A stretch of DNA of 64,000 nt from Acheta domesticus (Eukaryota > Arthropoda > Insecta > Orthoptera > Gryllidae): contig JAHLJT010008756.1 in assembly GCA_031308135.1 (NCBI GenBank), positions 67,877,172 to 67,941,171 of the forward strand, in the 5' to 3' direction. Position numbers and translations under genes: made by a program. The notes beneath the pieces are model-generated. The model did no database searches, was not told the origin of the DNA, and saw nothing but the letters and a program-made list of their open reading frames with translations. This document shows, one piece after another, positions 24,261 through 35,956 of the stretch; position 1 is the first letter of the stretch; the number at the start of each line of letters is the position of its first letter.

Positions 24261-24720
24261 ACCGCACGCTGCTCTCAACAATTGCTTTCGTTCACCCGCT
24301 CGTCCGCTCTTGCCCGCCCGCTTCAACCTCCCGCTCTCGCCCGCCCCCTCTCGTCCACCGTTGGCACCCGCTTGCTCTCGCCCGCTTTCTTTCCTCATTT
24401 ACTTTAGCTTGGCCGTTGCCATTCACTCGCTCTTGCTCCTCCGCCCACTCTCGCCCGCTGGCTGTCGCCCTCTAGCTCTCAACCGCAATGTATCCTCACC
24501 TACGTTTGCTCTGCCGCTCTCATCCATTCGCTCTCTCCCGCCCGCCCGCTCTCACTCTCCCGCTCTCGCCCGCTCGCTCTCATCCACTCTCGCTCGCAAT
24601 ATTTCCCTACCTACGTTTGTTCGTTCGCATTCATCCACTCGCTCTCATCCACTTTCACACGCCTGCGCTCTCTCGCTCTCCCGTTCCTCGCTTGCTCTTG
24701 CTCACCCAGACGCGCTTCAC
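24261..24720. repeat. decayed pyrimidine-rich minisatellite (CGCTCTC, CCCGCTC)
   Basis: Irregular CGCTCTC, GCCCGCT and CTCATCCACT units. A longer internal duplication is visible: CTACGTTTG followed by CATTCGCTCTC-like sequence recurs at about 24488-24545 and 24598-24660. Confidence 0.7.
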
Positions 24721-24879
24721 GCCTAAGCAAGTCCTCAGAGTTGATATTTTTAACGTTCTCACTGAGCTGAAAATGAAATGTTGATTTCGATTCCAATAAA
24801 ATATAATATTAAATGTTGAGTTTTTGGTGTAGTCGAACAAATCGCAAGCGGCGTGGAGACAATTCCTTGTTTTCAGTCT

Positions 24880-25375
24880 TCAATTCACCTTTTTCCTAAT
24901 CTTCCTTGTCCTTCTCCCCTTCTCCTTCCCTCCATTCCTTTCTTTATCTCTTCTTCTTTCTTTTTCTCATTCTCCTCTTTCGTCTTGTCTTGTTGTTGTT
25001 GTTCTTCTTTCCTTTTCTCATTCTCTTCTTTATTATTTTTCTCTTCTTTTAATCTTATCCACCTTCTTCATTTCTTTCATATGCTCCTCCTTTCATCCTT
25101 TCCTCTTCCTTCTTACTCTTCTCCACCTTCTGTCTCCCTCTCCTCCTTCTCTTCTTTTCTCTCTTCATCCATATTCTTCTTCTTCTGCCTCTTCTCTTCC
25201 ATCTTCTCCTTCTTCTTCCCTTTCTCCTTCACCTTTTATTTCCTCTGCTCATCTTCCTCTTTCTACTTCTGCTCTAGGTTTTGCCAACCTCTTCTTTTCC
25301 TTATCCTTCTTGGACATTTCCTTCTCCTTATTTTATTTTATTTTCTCACTCTCCCCTTTCTTCTCTTCTCCTCCT
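24880..25375. repeat. polypyrimidine tract (CTT/CTC-rich)
   Basis: About 500 bases of nearly uninterrupted C and T, the strand mirror of the polypurine tract at 8606-9130. The 263-codon frame from 24853 is a serine/phenylalanine/leucine product of this repeat. Confidence 0.85.
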
Positions 25376-25645
25376 CCCCGGCCGCACCTACCGCTCCGCG
25401 CCTGCGAGTGCGGCGGAAGCGTTTGTCAAGGGGACGTCCGCGGGTGCGGCGCAGGCTGATCGGGAGGCGGCGAGCGTCGTGCGCTGGCAGCCCTTCCGTT
25501 CCCGATCGCAGCCCCCGCCACCACCCCACCGCCCGGCGTCCTCGCGCCGTTCCGGGAAACCGGACCGGAGCCTCTTCCTGCGCCCGCCTGCAACTGCGCC
25601 TCCGCTGCTCCTCCGCCGCCAGAGGGGTTGCGGTGCGACTGTAAA
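25376..25645. other. CpG island abutting the polypyrimidine tract
   Basis: Sharp switch at about 25376 from pyrimidine tract to CpG-rich sequence ending near 25645. The pair 'homopurine/homopyrimidine tract next to CpG island' also occurs at 8.2-9.1 kb in opposite order and strand. Confidence 0.5.
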
Positions 25646-26090
25646 GGAGCTATCGCATGGCGCATTAAACGACTTATTATTCAAAAACAAAAGGGCAAAT
25701 GCAATTTATGAATGAACTAGTGGTGCTAAAACCGTACGCACTTTCTCGCCATTAGTAATGATTATTTGAACTATTTATACCACAATTTATCCCCCTATTA
25801 ACACATCTCAGACCTCCAGAGCCATAAAATATGGACTCTAACTGCACCACATGTTATTGCATTTCCCCCCTAAAATTAGCAACTCTATTTATCAACCTTT
25901 TCGTTACCAAGGTCCTGTAATAAGAGTCCTTCTGCCGAAAATTCGTCGTGTTATCGCGCAGCATTACATAACTTTCTCTTCATGAGAAGTTCCTTCTTAA
26001 GCTCGAGAAAGTAAAAATTAGGTGTTTAAATACTCATGAACAGCTTTTGGGGAAAAAGAGTGGCATTTGCTTTGTTTTTGTTGAAGTAAA
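25646..26090. other. AT-rich intergenic DNA
   Basis: No gene or element recognised. Confidence 0.5.
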
Positions 26091-26242
26091 GGACCATCCA
26101 TAAATTACGTAACGCAGATTTCGAGTATTTTGAATACCCTCTCCCCTTGTAACGCATTTCCCTATCTCTAAGTGACGCAGCGTAACGCTGCCTAAGAACC
26201 CCCTCCCTCTCCCTTTGAGCGTTACGTAATTTATGGATGACC
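26091..26242. mobile_element. MITE with 24-bp terminal inverted repeats
   Basis: The left end at 26091 (GGACCATCCATAAATTACGT, then AACGC) is mirrored by GCGTTACGTAATTTATGG, then ATGACC, at 26219-26242. The outermost bases differ slightly, and AAGG/CCTT probably belong to the ends as well. About 150 bp with no coding capacity, so a non-autonomous DNA transposon. I recall the CATCCATAAATTACGT end as common in insect genomes but do not assign a superfamily. Target duplication not clear. Confidence 0.75.
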
Positions 26243-26404
26243 CCTTAAGACAATTTATAGGAAATCTCAAACAAAACAATTTTTTCTCAGATAGTGAAAC
26301 AAACGCTTAAAAATAGTGGTGGTCTAATTTTCATTGAAAGGTCAAACTTTTCGAAAATTGGAAGTAAATTGAATACACATACGAGATATACACAATTTTT
26401 AATG

Positions 26405-26896
26405 ATATCACTTTTTAACATGGTCAACGTTTTTTTTAATGCACTTGGTTTACCGTTGCACAATCTTTCCGATACCTTCTGAAAAAAGGTTTTTGAATGT
26501 GCAGCAGGGCACGTATGCACCACTTTCTTGAACTGTGATCGAAGCAGAATTGATGCACCAAACAGATGATAATCCGAGGGGGGAGATTGTGCATATGGTT
26601 TGCCATTCATTAACAGTCACTCGTCTGTAATTCAGGATCAAGACACGTAATTGTTCAATATTGGGATCAGTTGCTGCTGTAGCTGGACGCCCCGTTCTTT
26701 CCTCTTTCTTGACACTCGTTCGACCACTTTTAAACAGTTCTGGTTACTGGCAAACACTTCTCTGTGGCCAAACATTGTCCTCGCACTGGGCTGAAAATCT
26801 ACTATGGATTTCAGCCCCTGGTACACCTTCAAACCGTAGAAAACGGAGTACGGAACGCTCTTCTTCTTTGGTGCAAACAGAGAGTGCTGTAGCCAT
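26405..26896 (-). pseudogene. broken, internally deleted mariner transposase
   Basis: Minus strand from ATG at 26896: the N-terminal helix-turn-helix region is readable, with ERSVLRFLRFEGVPGAEIH, then an in-frame stop, then GRTSVKKEERTGRPATAATD and RRVTVNE. Directly after this the sequence jumps to the C-terminal PPSDYHLFG motif in another frame, followed by TFF and SEGIGKIVQR-type residues and a terminal KCIKKNVDHVKK-like stretch. The catalytic centre between RRVTVNE and PPSDYHLFG, which should hold the first two aspartates of the DDD triad, is missing. With one stop, at least one frameshift and about half the usual 340-350 residues, it cannot encode an active enzyme. Family assignment (Tc1/mariner, mariner branch) rests on these motifs. 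Terminal inverted repeats were not located. Confidence 0.8.
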
Positions 26897-26899
26897 TAT

Positions 26900-28350
26900 G
26901 ATATAATTCGTAGTAATATAAGATTATTTTTAAACACAGTTTCCCTTCCAGTTAAATAACTGAAACATCTATAAGTTCTGTGTTGTATGATTCTAGGAAT
27001 TTATTTTTACTCCGAAGTTAATTTTTGTGTAATACCAATCGGAAATCGAACGACTATTCCATGATGCTATAGACACAACACTACTTTTCAAAACGAGGTG
27101 TTACGTACCAACTCTCTTCTAAAGTCTTTTTTTTCTCTACTTTTTATATTATTTTCCAACTTTATAGATCATATGAATGTTTTATTTTTATTTATGCTGC
27201 AAATTTGTATTATCGCTCAGAAGAGAAATCGAAAAAAATATCTATTATATAACTTACTAGAAATAAAATAGCACACATGATCCATTTGCTGCTAAATAAA
27301 TTTTGAGCTGGATTTCCTTGTGAAAGTCATGGGTAACTTAAAATCATTTTAATGTGGGAATAGACGAATGTGCTTGCATTTAACATGAAAGCATCAGGTA
27401 AGTAAAAAGAAAGAAAACAAAGAACAGGTTTTACTCTAGGCGTTTGTGCTCTTGACAAATACATGCATATCTTCGTTTTATGTGCATCATCTTAATGATT
27501 CTTGACGTGGGAGCACCTTGCAGAAAGACTAATCGGGTTCCCTTGCAACAGGTACTGCCATGAATCACTGAGCTCTCACTTTTTATCAGACGCCGTATTT
27601 CTCTTGAACGATAGTCCTGCGTAATTTTCTTCCAAACAGCATTAAGCTCTCACAAGGAAGTAATCCTCAAACACAAAAGTGAAATGTCATGCATTGATGT
27701 ATCTCGATCATCTCCTAAATCCGTTTTTAATAAATATAATATAAATGCATCTGTAATCGATGGTGACGAAATGGTAATATAAAGCACAACTTTAAGCAAA
27801 CTTGTTGATACAATCTTGTCAGTTTTCTCTTCATTTTTATTCTTAATTTGCACTTTCATACTTAATATTATTTATGAATTTCAAAAATCATTGAGAATTA
27901 CTGCCGTTTTGATATGCCTACCACTTTTAGCTTTCTTGTCCCATCCCCTATTCAATTTTGTGTTTGTCTAGTAAAAAACAAGACAGTTATGGACAGTTTA
28001 CTCACTGAATACACAACCCGCTTGTTTCAGGAAAACAGTTAGTTCGGGTGTGACAATAACAGTAATTTACAACAATAATAAATGACTAGTAACGAATAAC
28101 AAGTTTTGTAAATTAGAGAATTTGGTGAATTATCGTTTGAAATAATTTTCAAACTTATTTGTCATTTAATAATACTCACACAATTTAATAATTTAATAAT
28201 ACACAAAAATATTCACATAATTCCAATGTAAAACTATGAATACCTATGCAGGCGGGACATCAATTTCGGTAAACTGTTTCTCTGAAAAAGTAAAAAGAAC
28301 AAGTACATCGCGAATGCTCTTGATCTGCTCCGCAGCGTAAGCCCCATCGC
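26900..28350. other. AT-rich intergenic DNA
   Basis: No gene or element recognised. Confidence 0.5.
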
Positions 28351-28359
28351 TTGTAGCGC

Positions 28360-29220
28360 CCACGTGACATGGCGGCCGCTCGCCGAACCTCCTCTGAACA
28401 ACGCGGCCGCTTCACACGCCGTCCTCTCCCCGCCCCGCCTCTCTCCTCGCCCCGCTCGCCCCGCGCCGTCACTTTCCTCGCCTTGTTCTTGTTCTGATCC
28501 CAGGCGCGAGACAGCCAAACAATTGCGAGTTAAAAGCGCGACTTAGCCCTGACCCGAGTAACAAGTTTGCGTGACTGGTGCTCCAGTTGTGACGTCACTT
28601 CCTCCGGCGGGCCGGCCCGGTTACGCCGCCGCCAGCGGGCAGACAATGTCACCCGCCGCCGGTGTGAGGGGGCACGCGGGAGGGGGTACGCAGGGGGGGG
28701 CCTCTTGTCCCCCTGTCTGCTCGCGTTACCCAATGCCGCTGTCGCGATCTTGCGACACGCAACAGTCATTTGTTCGGGCTACCGCCCCGCCGCCACCGCC
28801 ACCGTCCCGGCCCGTCGCCTGCCGACCCGAGACTGGACGTCTCCAAGGCGACGTCTCCCCGACCAATAACGACCGTGCCCTCGTCTCCGGCCGACACCGC
28901 TCCATAAAGTTGGCCGGCGATTGGCGTTTTCATCATTTTGAAGAGCACGTGGGAGCGGGCGATTGGCGGGTTCGCAGAATAAATATCAGCCGTCGACGAC
29001 GGGTGACGGGTGATTTAGCCGGAACCTACATACCGATTGCAGAAGTGTCCGAAGAGAAGGGTTGCGCATCTTCTCGCTTTCACGAGGGCAGCGCGTCTGT
29101 ACCTCGTCAGCTCCTCAAACGGCGATCGACGTCTCAAAGAGGCGGCGGTTTCTTCACCCGTGTTACACATTCCATGGGTCGGACACGTGCACCCGGTTGC
29201 CGGCTGGCATAGGTTAAACG
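28360..29220. other. CpG island spanning the left edge of the duplicated region
   Basis: CpG-dense from about 28360 to 29140. The frame at 28571-29212 stays open for 213 codons here, but the second copy (49001-49350) has a one-base insertion near 49096 and a one-base deletion near 49281 relative to it. The frame is therefore not conserved, which argues that it is non-coding. It may be a promoter region. Confidence 0.6.
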
Positions 29221-30330
29221 TCTAATGAGCATCCACAGTTGGAATAAAAGGTTCAGATGGTGTGTTCTTCACGAAGGAAATCGGTTCAACATTTGGACGG
29301 TAAAAGCCGCTTTGGCAATCTCAACCAGACATTTCTTCTTTCTACTGCAACCTGAATACGTACTACAGTAGCCTCCAGAAGTCTGATGTTCGTACTTGTT
29401 ACGTGACTACAGGACCACACGGAAAATGTAAGAATCCTCATTTAATAGCTTCCATTTGCTTAAAATTTATAAGCAAATACATTATATTGATTTTGATACT
29501 GGAAACCCGAGTGAAGTAAGAACAGATAGTACATTATCTAAAGAGTTGTAATTATTTTTCTGATATAAGACTAAATAATTTTCAACCATAATCAATCCTT
29601 TTTCTTTTATAATCGCTATTTGTGCATGCCAAGGTATTAATTTATAGTATCTCAATACCTCCCTTTATCTTTATTTCTACCGGTTTTGTTCGTTACGTTA
29701 TCTCTCTTTTGTATATCGCAATTATCGAATACTCTTGATTGCTATGAAGAGAATCATTACCAAGATACGTTGTAAAATATTATGCAATAAGATATAAAAT
29801 ACTATTTTTTTTACTACGTTACATGCATATTTAACCGATCATTTACAAAATATCTATTTGGAAAACAAACTAGATTTTGGAAGTGGAAGGTGGTGTAGCT
29901 GAGATCACATTTCGTACATCTTTTCCACACCACATGTGTGTCAGCACCTGAATAATTTGTATCGTATAAGTTTTGCAAATAAGTAGTCAAACACATAGAA
30001 CCTTCCATTAATTTCGGGAATTACTTTAGGAAGACTTTCTGTAGAATGATTCAGTAAACGAAATGGGCAGTTTTCTGAAAACAAAAACTTTCTTTGCGCA
30101 AAAAATTTGAAGCGTTCGTAATTGTTATGGAATTCATTTCTTTCTATTCACAATTTTTATTTAACAATACAGAAAATATATAAAACAGTAATATTTTTCT
30201 TTATGACTTATTTACATTCGCTGAATAGTAAATAAAATTCACATACTTAAAAAAAAGTCCAAAATTTGGAAATTTATTTATTTTCTGTTTCCGTAAGAAC
30301 TGATAATTCGCAAATATAAACGTTTCAATG
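29221..30330. other. AT-rich DNA within copy 1
   Basis: No gene recognised; also present at 49351-50460. The short minus-strand frame 29814-30008 recurs in copy 2 with one residue change. Confidence 0.5.
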
Positions 30331-30354
30331 TGTTGGACATTCCGCTTCGAAAGT

Positions 30355-30725
30355 CTGAAATCTCACGTGCGGAGAGACGGTGACGCAAGGGGCGCGCGAC
30401 TACTTGTTGGTGCTACTGTAGCCGCGCTTCCGCACCGCGCTCTGGCCGTTTCCCTTAATCGCGGTCGGGATCGTAACATAACGCGATTAATACCGTGGCG
30501 GGAGTTAAGTGTAGGCGTTGGCGGGGACGGCAGCCGTCGTGGATCCCCGCTTGAAGGGCACAGTTCGCGGAAGTCGGCCGGGCGCCCGGCCCGGCCCGGG
30601 GCGGGGCGGGGTACGACTTGGATGGTGCGGGGCAGGGTGGGAGGGGGTGGGTGGATGCAGAAATCTCAGCGTTTACGACTGCCTCGGAGCAATGCGCCGC
30701 TGATCGAACGGGCTTCTTGAGCGCG
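30355..30725. other. CpG island in copy 1
   Basis: A 130-codon frame (30328-30720) is open in both copies, but five of the six base differences I can see between copies within it change the amino acid. That is not what a conserved protein shows. Better read as a non-coding island and possible promoter. Confidence 0.55.
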
Positions 30726-30801
30726 AAGACGGACGTAACATTGCGGAGTGAGATTGTCGTATTCGTGTCAAAGGAAAAGAGGGCAATAATTAAGTGAATT
30801 T

Positions 30802-31002
30802 TTGATAAAAGTTTTCATTTCAATTTTTTAGACAATCAGATTTTCTACTTTCGTTTTATTTCATTTGGACAAATGAAATTGAACGAAAATAGGAAATCTG
30901 ATTGATTAAAAAATTGATTTGTACAAATGAAATAAAACGGAAATAGATAATCTGTATTAAATAGAAAATTGTCTTAAAAATTGTTTTGGAAACTTTTATC
31001 AA
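30802..31002. mobile_element. foldback MITE-like element, copy 1
   Basis: The outer ends TTGATAAAAG and CTTTTATCAA are inverted. Inside, an arm with CAATCAGATTTTCTAC and GTTTTATTTCATTT is followed by two inverted versions of it, so the whole 200 bp folds on itself. It is present in both copies (50932-51130), so it predates their divergence. No coding capacity. Confidence 0.65.
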
Positions 31003-31660
31003 GAAACGAATCAAGATAAACAATCAGTAAGCAATATAAATAAGTGATTGATGAATAAGAATTTTCAATATGATTGTAACAGAATGTATTTAATTCATGA
31101 CTAACTCGCTTTAGGGGAAACGGTACAGTACATGTGGTTAGTAAGAAAATGAAATTTATCATACCTTTCTTTTAGTATTATTTCAATTGATCGACTTTTA
31201 CATTGAAAATTACTAAGTAGAAGTTGCAAAAATTGTTATAGTTATGCTGTTACATGATCGGACTATATTGTTTGATTGCAGATTTCATACGCACCCTATT
31301 TTAAAAAAATATTACGATTAACAATTACTTTATTAAAAACAATGTTTAAGTACATAATTTTACATACATTTGTATTTAATACACCATTTGAAAGTAAAAG
31401 ATAATACTAGATTTATAATTAAATTAGTAACTTACTTGTACCATTATTGATACCGTTATATACAAATTCATAATTAATTCCATACCCTCAAGAATATTTA
31501 CATGCTTCTATAGAAACATGCTTAATTATAAAAATATTGATTAATTCATTCATTCACACATACATAGTACATTTTAAGTGTCCCACTATGTAAGTCAAAC
31601 ATTCAACCTTTCACTCATACATAGATCTATGTGTAAATCTTATTCCGCCTTCACATCTGA
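31003..31660. other. AT-rich DNA within copy 1
   Basis: No gene recognised; mirrored in copy 2 at about 51131-51785. Confidence 0.5.
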
Positions 31661-31669
31661 AGTCATCCT

Positions 31670-31990
31670 CTGCTTGTGCCGTGGCGGCGAGGGGCAACGC
31701 TCAGCCGGAACGTCGGAAGCAACGGTAGCAGCTGGCGCTGGCGCCGTGGGCGGGGGCGGAGGCAATGACGGGGCGCGGGTGTCGGGAGCGCATCGGATGC
31801 GTAATGACGGCTCGGCCGCCCCAAGTGGAGCAGGCGGCGCCTGGGCCTCGCGCCCGGGGGGGCCGCCGCCTTCGGGCCGCGGGCTCTGCCGCCGCCGCCG
31901 CCGCCGCAACGGGATCCAAATTACGCAGACATTGCCCTCTGGAAGAGCGCGGGCGGATATCGTGGATGCGGTTCTGTTGCTCTCTTCTAG
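31670..31990. other. CpG island with GCC-triplet run in copy 1
   Basis: A CpG-dense block with a GCCGCC run near 31888-31906. Copy 2 (51795-52115) differs by small indels in the triplet run and a missing T in ACATTGCCC, shifting the open frames. Not a conserved coding region. Confidence 0.55.
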
Positions 31991-32532
31991 AGTACAGACT
32001 GCGTCAAAAGGAACTTGTAAGAATGCGAGAATATTAACCACTGAAGGTGTCGGAGGTTCACCGGTGATTATTTTTAATAGGCTAAAATTTTGGCGGGAAA
32101 CTGAAAATCATCGATGTTGTTTATGATGTGTTTTTTCTTCAAAATATGTTTATCACGAGATTTCGTAATAACGTGAGGTTCTACGGCGTCTTAGACTCTA
32201 GGGGGAAAAATAGAGTCTAGTTCTTTCGAAAACTGAACAACCTTTGGAAATATTTGCATTATTTCAAAATTAAAAATAATACAGTACATTTCTAATATTA
32301 CGAAGACATTTATTGACATTATTCGACATAAAAATGTAACAATTTCTCTCATTAAATACAAATATTGATTCGATATCGTTAATTATTTTTAATTTGTAGA
32401 GGCAAAAAATGAATAATCTTTTGTTGAAATCAGTGCACATGTACACTATTAGTGATATAAATTTAGTACTTTATCAAAATCGTCCAAAAATCAGTAAATT
32501 AAAATAAGCGATGAACTCCGGTTACCGCTTCC
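31991..32532. other. AT-rich DNA within copy 1
   Basis: No gene recognised. Confidence 0.5.
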
Positions 32533-32546
32533 TCCCCTCGCTTGGT

Positions 32547-32956
32547 TTTTTAAATTTTTTTTATTTATTTTAAATAGGATTATTATACAAAGTTCAGTTT
32601 TTACAACTCTCCATTTGCTTTGTTGACTTACATCTAATACTATAAACTAAATCTATTGAACACTACAATTGACGAGGGGACTCACCGAGCACCTCTAAGA
32701 AGCATTAATATTTGCAAAAATGTTTAGGAATGAGTGGATAGGATATCTATTTTTTATTCTTGTTGGGGTTTCATTAAATTTACCTATGCTGATGTGTCTA
32801 TCTTGGTTGAATAAAGATGACACGATATGGTGAAGATAGGGGGTGAAAGGGCGAACACATACGGCCATGCCCGATGCGGGACTCGAACCCGCGACCCCAC
32901 GGTCCAAGACCACTACGGCACTATTGCTTTAGTGATCTCGGCCGCGGGGCCGGCCT
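32547..32956 (-). mobile_element. SINE of a second family, present only in copy 1, perfect 14-bp target duplication
   Basis: The 14-base target TCCCCTCGCTTGGT occurs at 32533-32546 and 32957-32970. Copy 2 has it once, at 52660-52673, with nothing inserted. Read on the minus strand, the 410-bp element begins at 32956 with a tRNA-like head containing the B-box GGGTTCGAGTCCCG near 32880. It continues through an unrelated body with a GTGCTCGGTGAGTCCCC block and ends in an A-rich tail at 32547. The A-rich tail and different body separate it from the ATCA-tail family. The intact empty site shows insertion after the two copies separated. Confidence 0.95.
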
Positions 32957-33009
32957 TCCCCTCGCTTGGTAAAGCACGGAACCATTTATACTTTGGTGCT
33001 GCTTGGGTT

Positions 33010-33430
33010 AACTGCTTTCGAACGGATAGTGATAGCTCAGGGGGTGACATCATTGCGTCTGGACCATCGTCAACCCAAAAGTTTCTAGGATTCGACTCTC
33101 GATGGCGGGGAGTGTTTGATGGAACAAAACTACTGTGTGGAGATGAATTCTAGTGGGCATCTGCTCTGATCTTTTCTCCGATCAGTACCAGGAGAATGCC
33201 AGAGCAGTGTCCCTAAAATAGAAACCATGCACCGCCCATAATCTTTCTCACCTTCTATTTAACCAGACTTCTTACCTTACGCACACACGTACAAACTTGT
33301 ATAAAACACTACCACATATGATGGGAGACAGCCGGGAGCACAAAGCACTCCCTGCACTCCGTGCTGCCCTGGTGGCGGAGGGTACCTAGAACATAAAGCT
33401 CAGGTCTTTTCACATAGTGATTATTTTCAC
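33010..33430 (+). mobile_element. SINE, long ATCA-tail family, diverged, copy 1
   Basis: GATAGCTCAGGGGG (A-box-like) lies near 33030 and a TCTAGGATTCGACTC B-box-like block near 33083, followed by the GAATTCTAG, CTCCGATCAGTACCAGGAGA and GATGGGAGAC blocks. The 3' end is diverged. Shared with copy 2. Confidence 0.75.
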
Positions 33431-33526
33431 GTAGTGGAGAGTAAAGGCAATCAACCACGTACCGAGTAAATATTAACTTTATTTGTTTCCATTTCTAATA
33501 AAGAGAAGATTAGCTTCCAAACAATT

Positions 33527-33775
33527 GAGTGATTGATTAGTGTTTCCGGGTGCGTCAACTGCTATGATCATTAGTACTGTAAGTGTGTGCATGTTTTTTT
33601 TTCTCTAGAGGGGGCTGTGATCTCCCCTCACTTGATGGTGAGATCCGGAGCCGACCTACAAGTTGACTTGCGGGTTTTCCCTAACCAAGTATCACCCTGA
33701 AGCAACCCCCCACCGATACAAACTCTAAACTCCCAACTAGATTCCAAATATGTGTGGTAGTATAGCTCATGCAAA

Positions 33776-33806
<31 letters not shown>

Positions 33807-34050
33807 GATAAAACAAGAAAGAGGAAGGATATATCGCGGCGCGATCCATGGCCCATTTATTAAGATACTGCTTCTGAAATCGCTTGGTGTTGATCGGAGA
33901 AACCACTGAAAACTACCGACCAGAGCAGCCAATTCTTCTCAAGACTGATTCAATTCGACCTAGCAATGCAGCTAGCGTCGAAAATATTGCTTCCGTGAGC
34001 TCTAGAAACCTCCACGCTAGAGGCACTGCAGGCCAAAGCGAGCCACTGAA
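33527..34050 (-). mobile_element. SINE, long ATCA-tail family, copy 1
   Basis: On the plus strand it starts with the inverted tail (GATTGATT), runs through the family blocks in reverse order, carries a GT microsatellite (33778-33801) in the variable middle and ends in the tRNA-like head near 34050. Head decayed. Shared with copy 2 at 53237-53757. Confidence 0.85.
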
Positions 34051-35118
34051 GATTGTTATACTCATCGTGAATTCGGTGGTGTTGATCTCTTGGTAGGGTA
34101 CACCGCGCCAAAAAACCGTTCTGAATATATACTTTTTGGGGGGGAGGGAATTCTTTATTATTTACCGAACTAGCTGGCATAAACCAGATCAAGGCCCTAA
34201 GGTAAGCCCGCGTAAACAAATTGACCAATGTACACATTCATTGATTGTTAAAATTAGACCTTACTTCTTGCTCGAAAGTAAATAACATACTAATTTACTT
34301 CTTTTATTATATGTGAGATAATTTAATATTCCTAACTGATTATTCATCGTTGTCGATAATTTGATCGTGAATTCCCCCTGTTCGACAGAGCTGTCTTTCA
34401 GGGTTGCTAATAACATTTCACAATAATGTTTGTTCAAAATTATTAAACAGAAATTCTCTCGCCATTTTTTGTACTGGTTAGAGTCTTATGTTTGGAGCGA
34501 ATAACATTTGTATTCAGTCCTAATGATGAAAAATTCATACTTGAAAACTAATCAATGAAAATTATTGTCGTCAGAAGTTAATGCAATTTGTTACTAGTGG
34601 GCCCGGCAATACTTCACTATTGCAGTGTATTTCGCATCACGCATGTGATTGTTAATCACGTACTAAGCTATGCTATGCAAAAATTCTAATAGATGAAAGA
34701 CTTTTACTAAGTATGAGTTTGTTCTGTCCTGCTTTGGACATGGTTGTCAAGTATCCTATTGTTAAAACGTTCTCTCTCAAGGTCGGGCATCATGGAGAAA
34801 TTTGATTTACTTGTACGAGATTCAAGTAATAATTTCGGGCGATATTTTACAAACGCAGGGACAGAATACTTGCATGAACGTGAACATGCGCTGTGTTCCT
34901 TAACTGTGCGGCTGGTTGCGTAGAGTTTCAGGGGCGCTTCATAAACGAATAAATCATTATCAACAACGTCCCCATATGTGCGAGATTTTACTTCAAACCA
35001 CTCCTTAACACTTCCGTTATTAATGGAAGATAGAACAAAGTGTGAAAATTTCTGTGAAATCGGTCGAGTAGTTTTTGAGTTTATATGAGACACACATACG
35101 CACATTCCCTTTTATTTC
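34051..35118. other. intergenic DNA in copy 1
   Basis: No gene recognised. Includes the 217-bp segment (34177-34393) missing from copy 2. The 132-codon minus-strand frame at 34707-35105 is only partly conserved in copy 2. Confidence 0.5.
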
Positions 35119-35120
35119 TA

Positions 35121-35956
35121 CAGTAATCCCTCAACATTCGCGAGAGTTAGGTGCCCAATAAGTATCGCGAATGTTGAGGCTATCATTTAATGAAGAAAGG
35201 TGAGTTAGGTTCCTGGATATCGACAAACAATTGCAATAGAACTGAATAAACGCTACGACAATCAGAATTCACAATTAACATCCCAAAGTGAATTAATAAA
35301 ACAATATTTGAATCTTATTTCAAAGATGAAAGTGATTGGATATAAGATTTGGTTATATTTTCGTTTCATCACCTTCTTCATTGTTCTAATATTCAAATAT
35401 GGAAGAGTTGCTGCTTCTATTTCTCTCTTAAATTTTGAGGTTATTTCCATGTTTGCATCACATTTCTATCAGAGCTCGTTGACGTTTTAGAACGCCATTA
35501 ACAGTTTTGACATTAAAGTTTCTCCAAGACGCAGATTCGCTTCCGTTACTTCATCATTATGTGCGAAGAGGTTTTCTTCACTGATGATTTCCCGAAGTTT
35601 TTCTTTAGTGAGAGTGCCACAGATCTTGAATTGCTTTTCTATTCATGTGGCCAAAACCCTTACCTCCAATTTGACGCAACTGAATTGAAGTATTTTACAA
35701 TTGTGTTATTCTATTAATGAGAATTGACAATTAACTTCGACATTTTTTCAGAACGTGATACTTCGAGCTCCGACGTCTGCCGAGTTTGTTTCTAAGATGA
35801 CGTTGATAAAGGAAATAAAAAGTGGTAGCTTTAAAAAAATGTACGACCAAAAGAAGCGAATGTTGAAGTCGCGAATGTTAAAACCGACAGCATTTCTCTA
35901 ATCGCGAATGTTCGAAACTCGCGAATAGCGAATTCGTGGATGTCGAGGGATTGCTG
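35121..35956. mobile_element. pogo/Tigger-like non-autonomous DNA transposon, copy 1
   Basis: The left end TACAGTAATCCCTCAACATT at 35119 and right end GATGTCGAGGGATTGCTGTA ending at 35958 are inverted repeats bounded by TA, the target duplication of the Tc1/mariner order. A CAGTA-CCCTC end is usual for pogo/Tigger elements. Subterminal TCGCGAATGTT motifs recur several times at both ends. The 836-bp interior has no transposase I can read, so it is non-autonomous. Shared with copy 2. Confidence 0.8.

Noticed and set aside
24853..25644. 263-codon plus-strand frame
   Set aside because: Translation of a polypyrimidine tract joined to a CpG island.
28571..29212. 213-codon frame in the CpG island
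   Set aside because: Copy 2 carries single-base indels in it; composition alone explains openness.
32850..32956. Possible tRNA gene on the minus strand (GGGTTCGAGTCCCG)
   Set aside because: It is the head of a SINE with a target duplication and A-rich tail; no complete cloverleaf with paired acceptor ends was seen.
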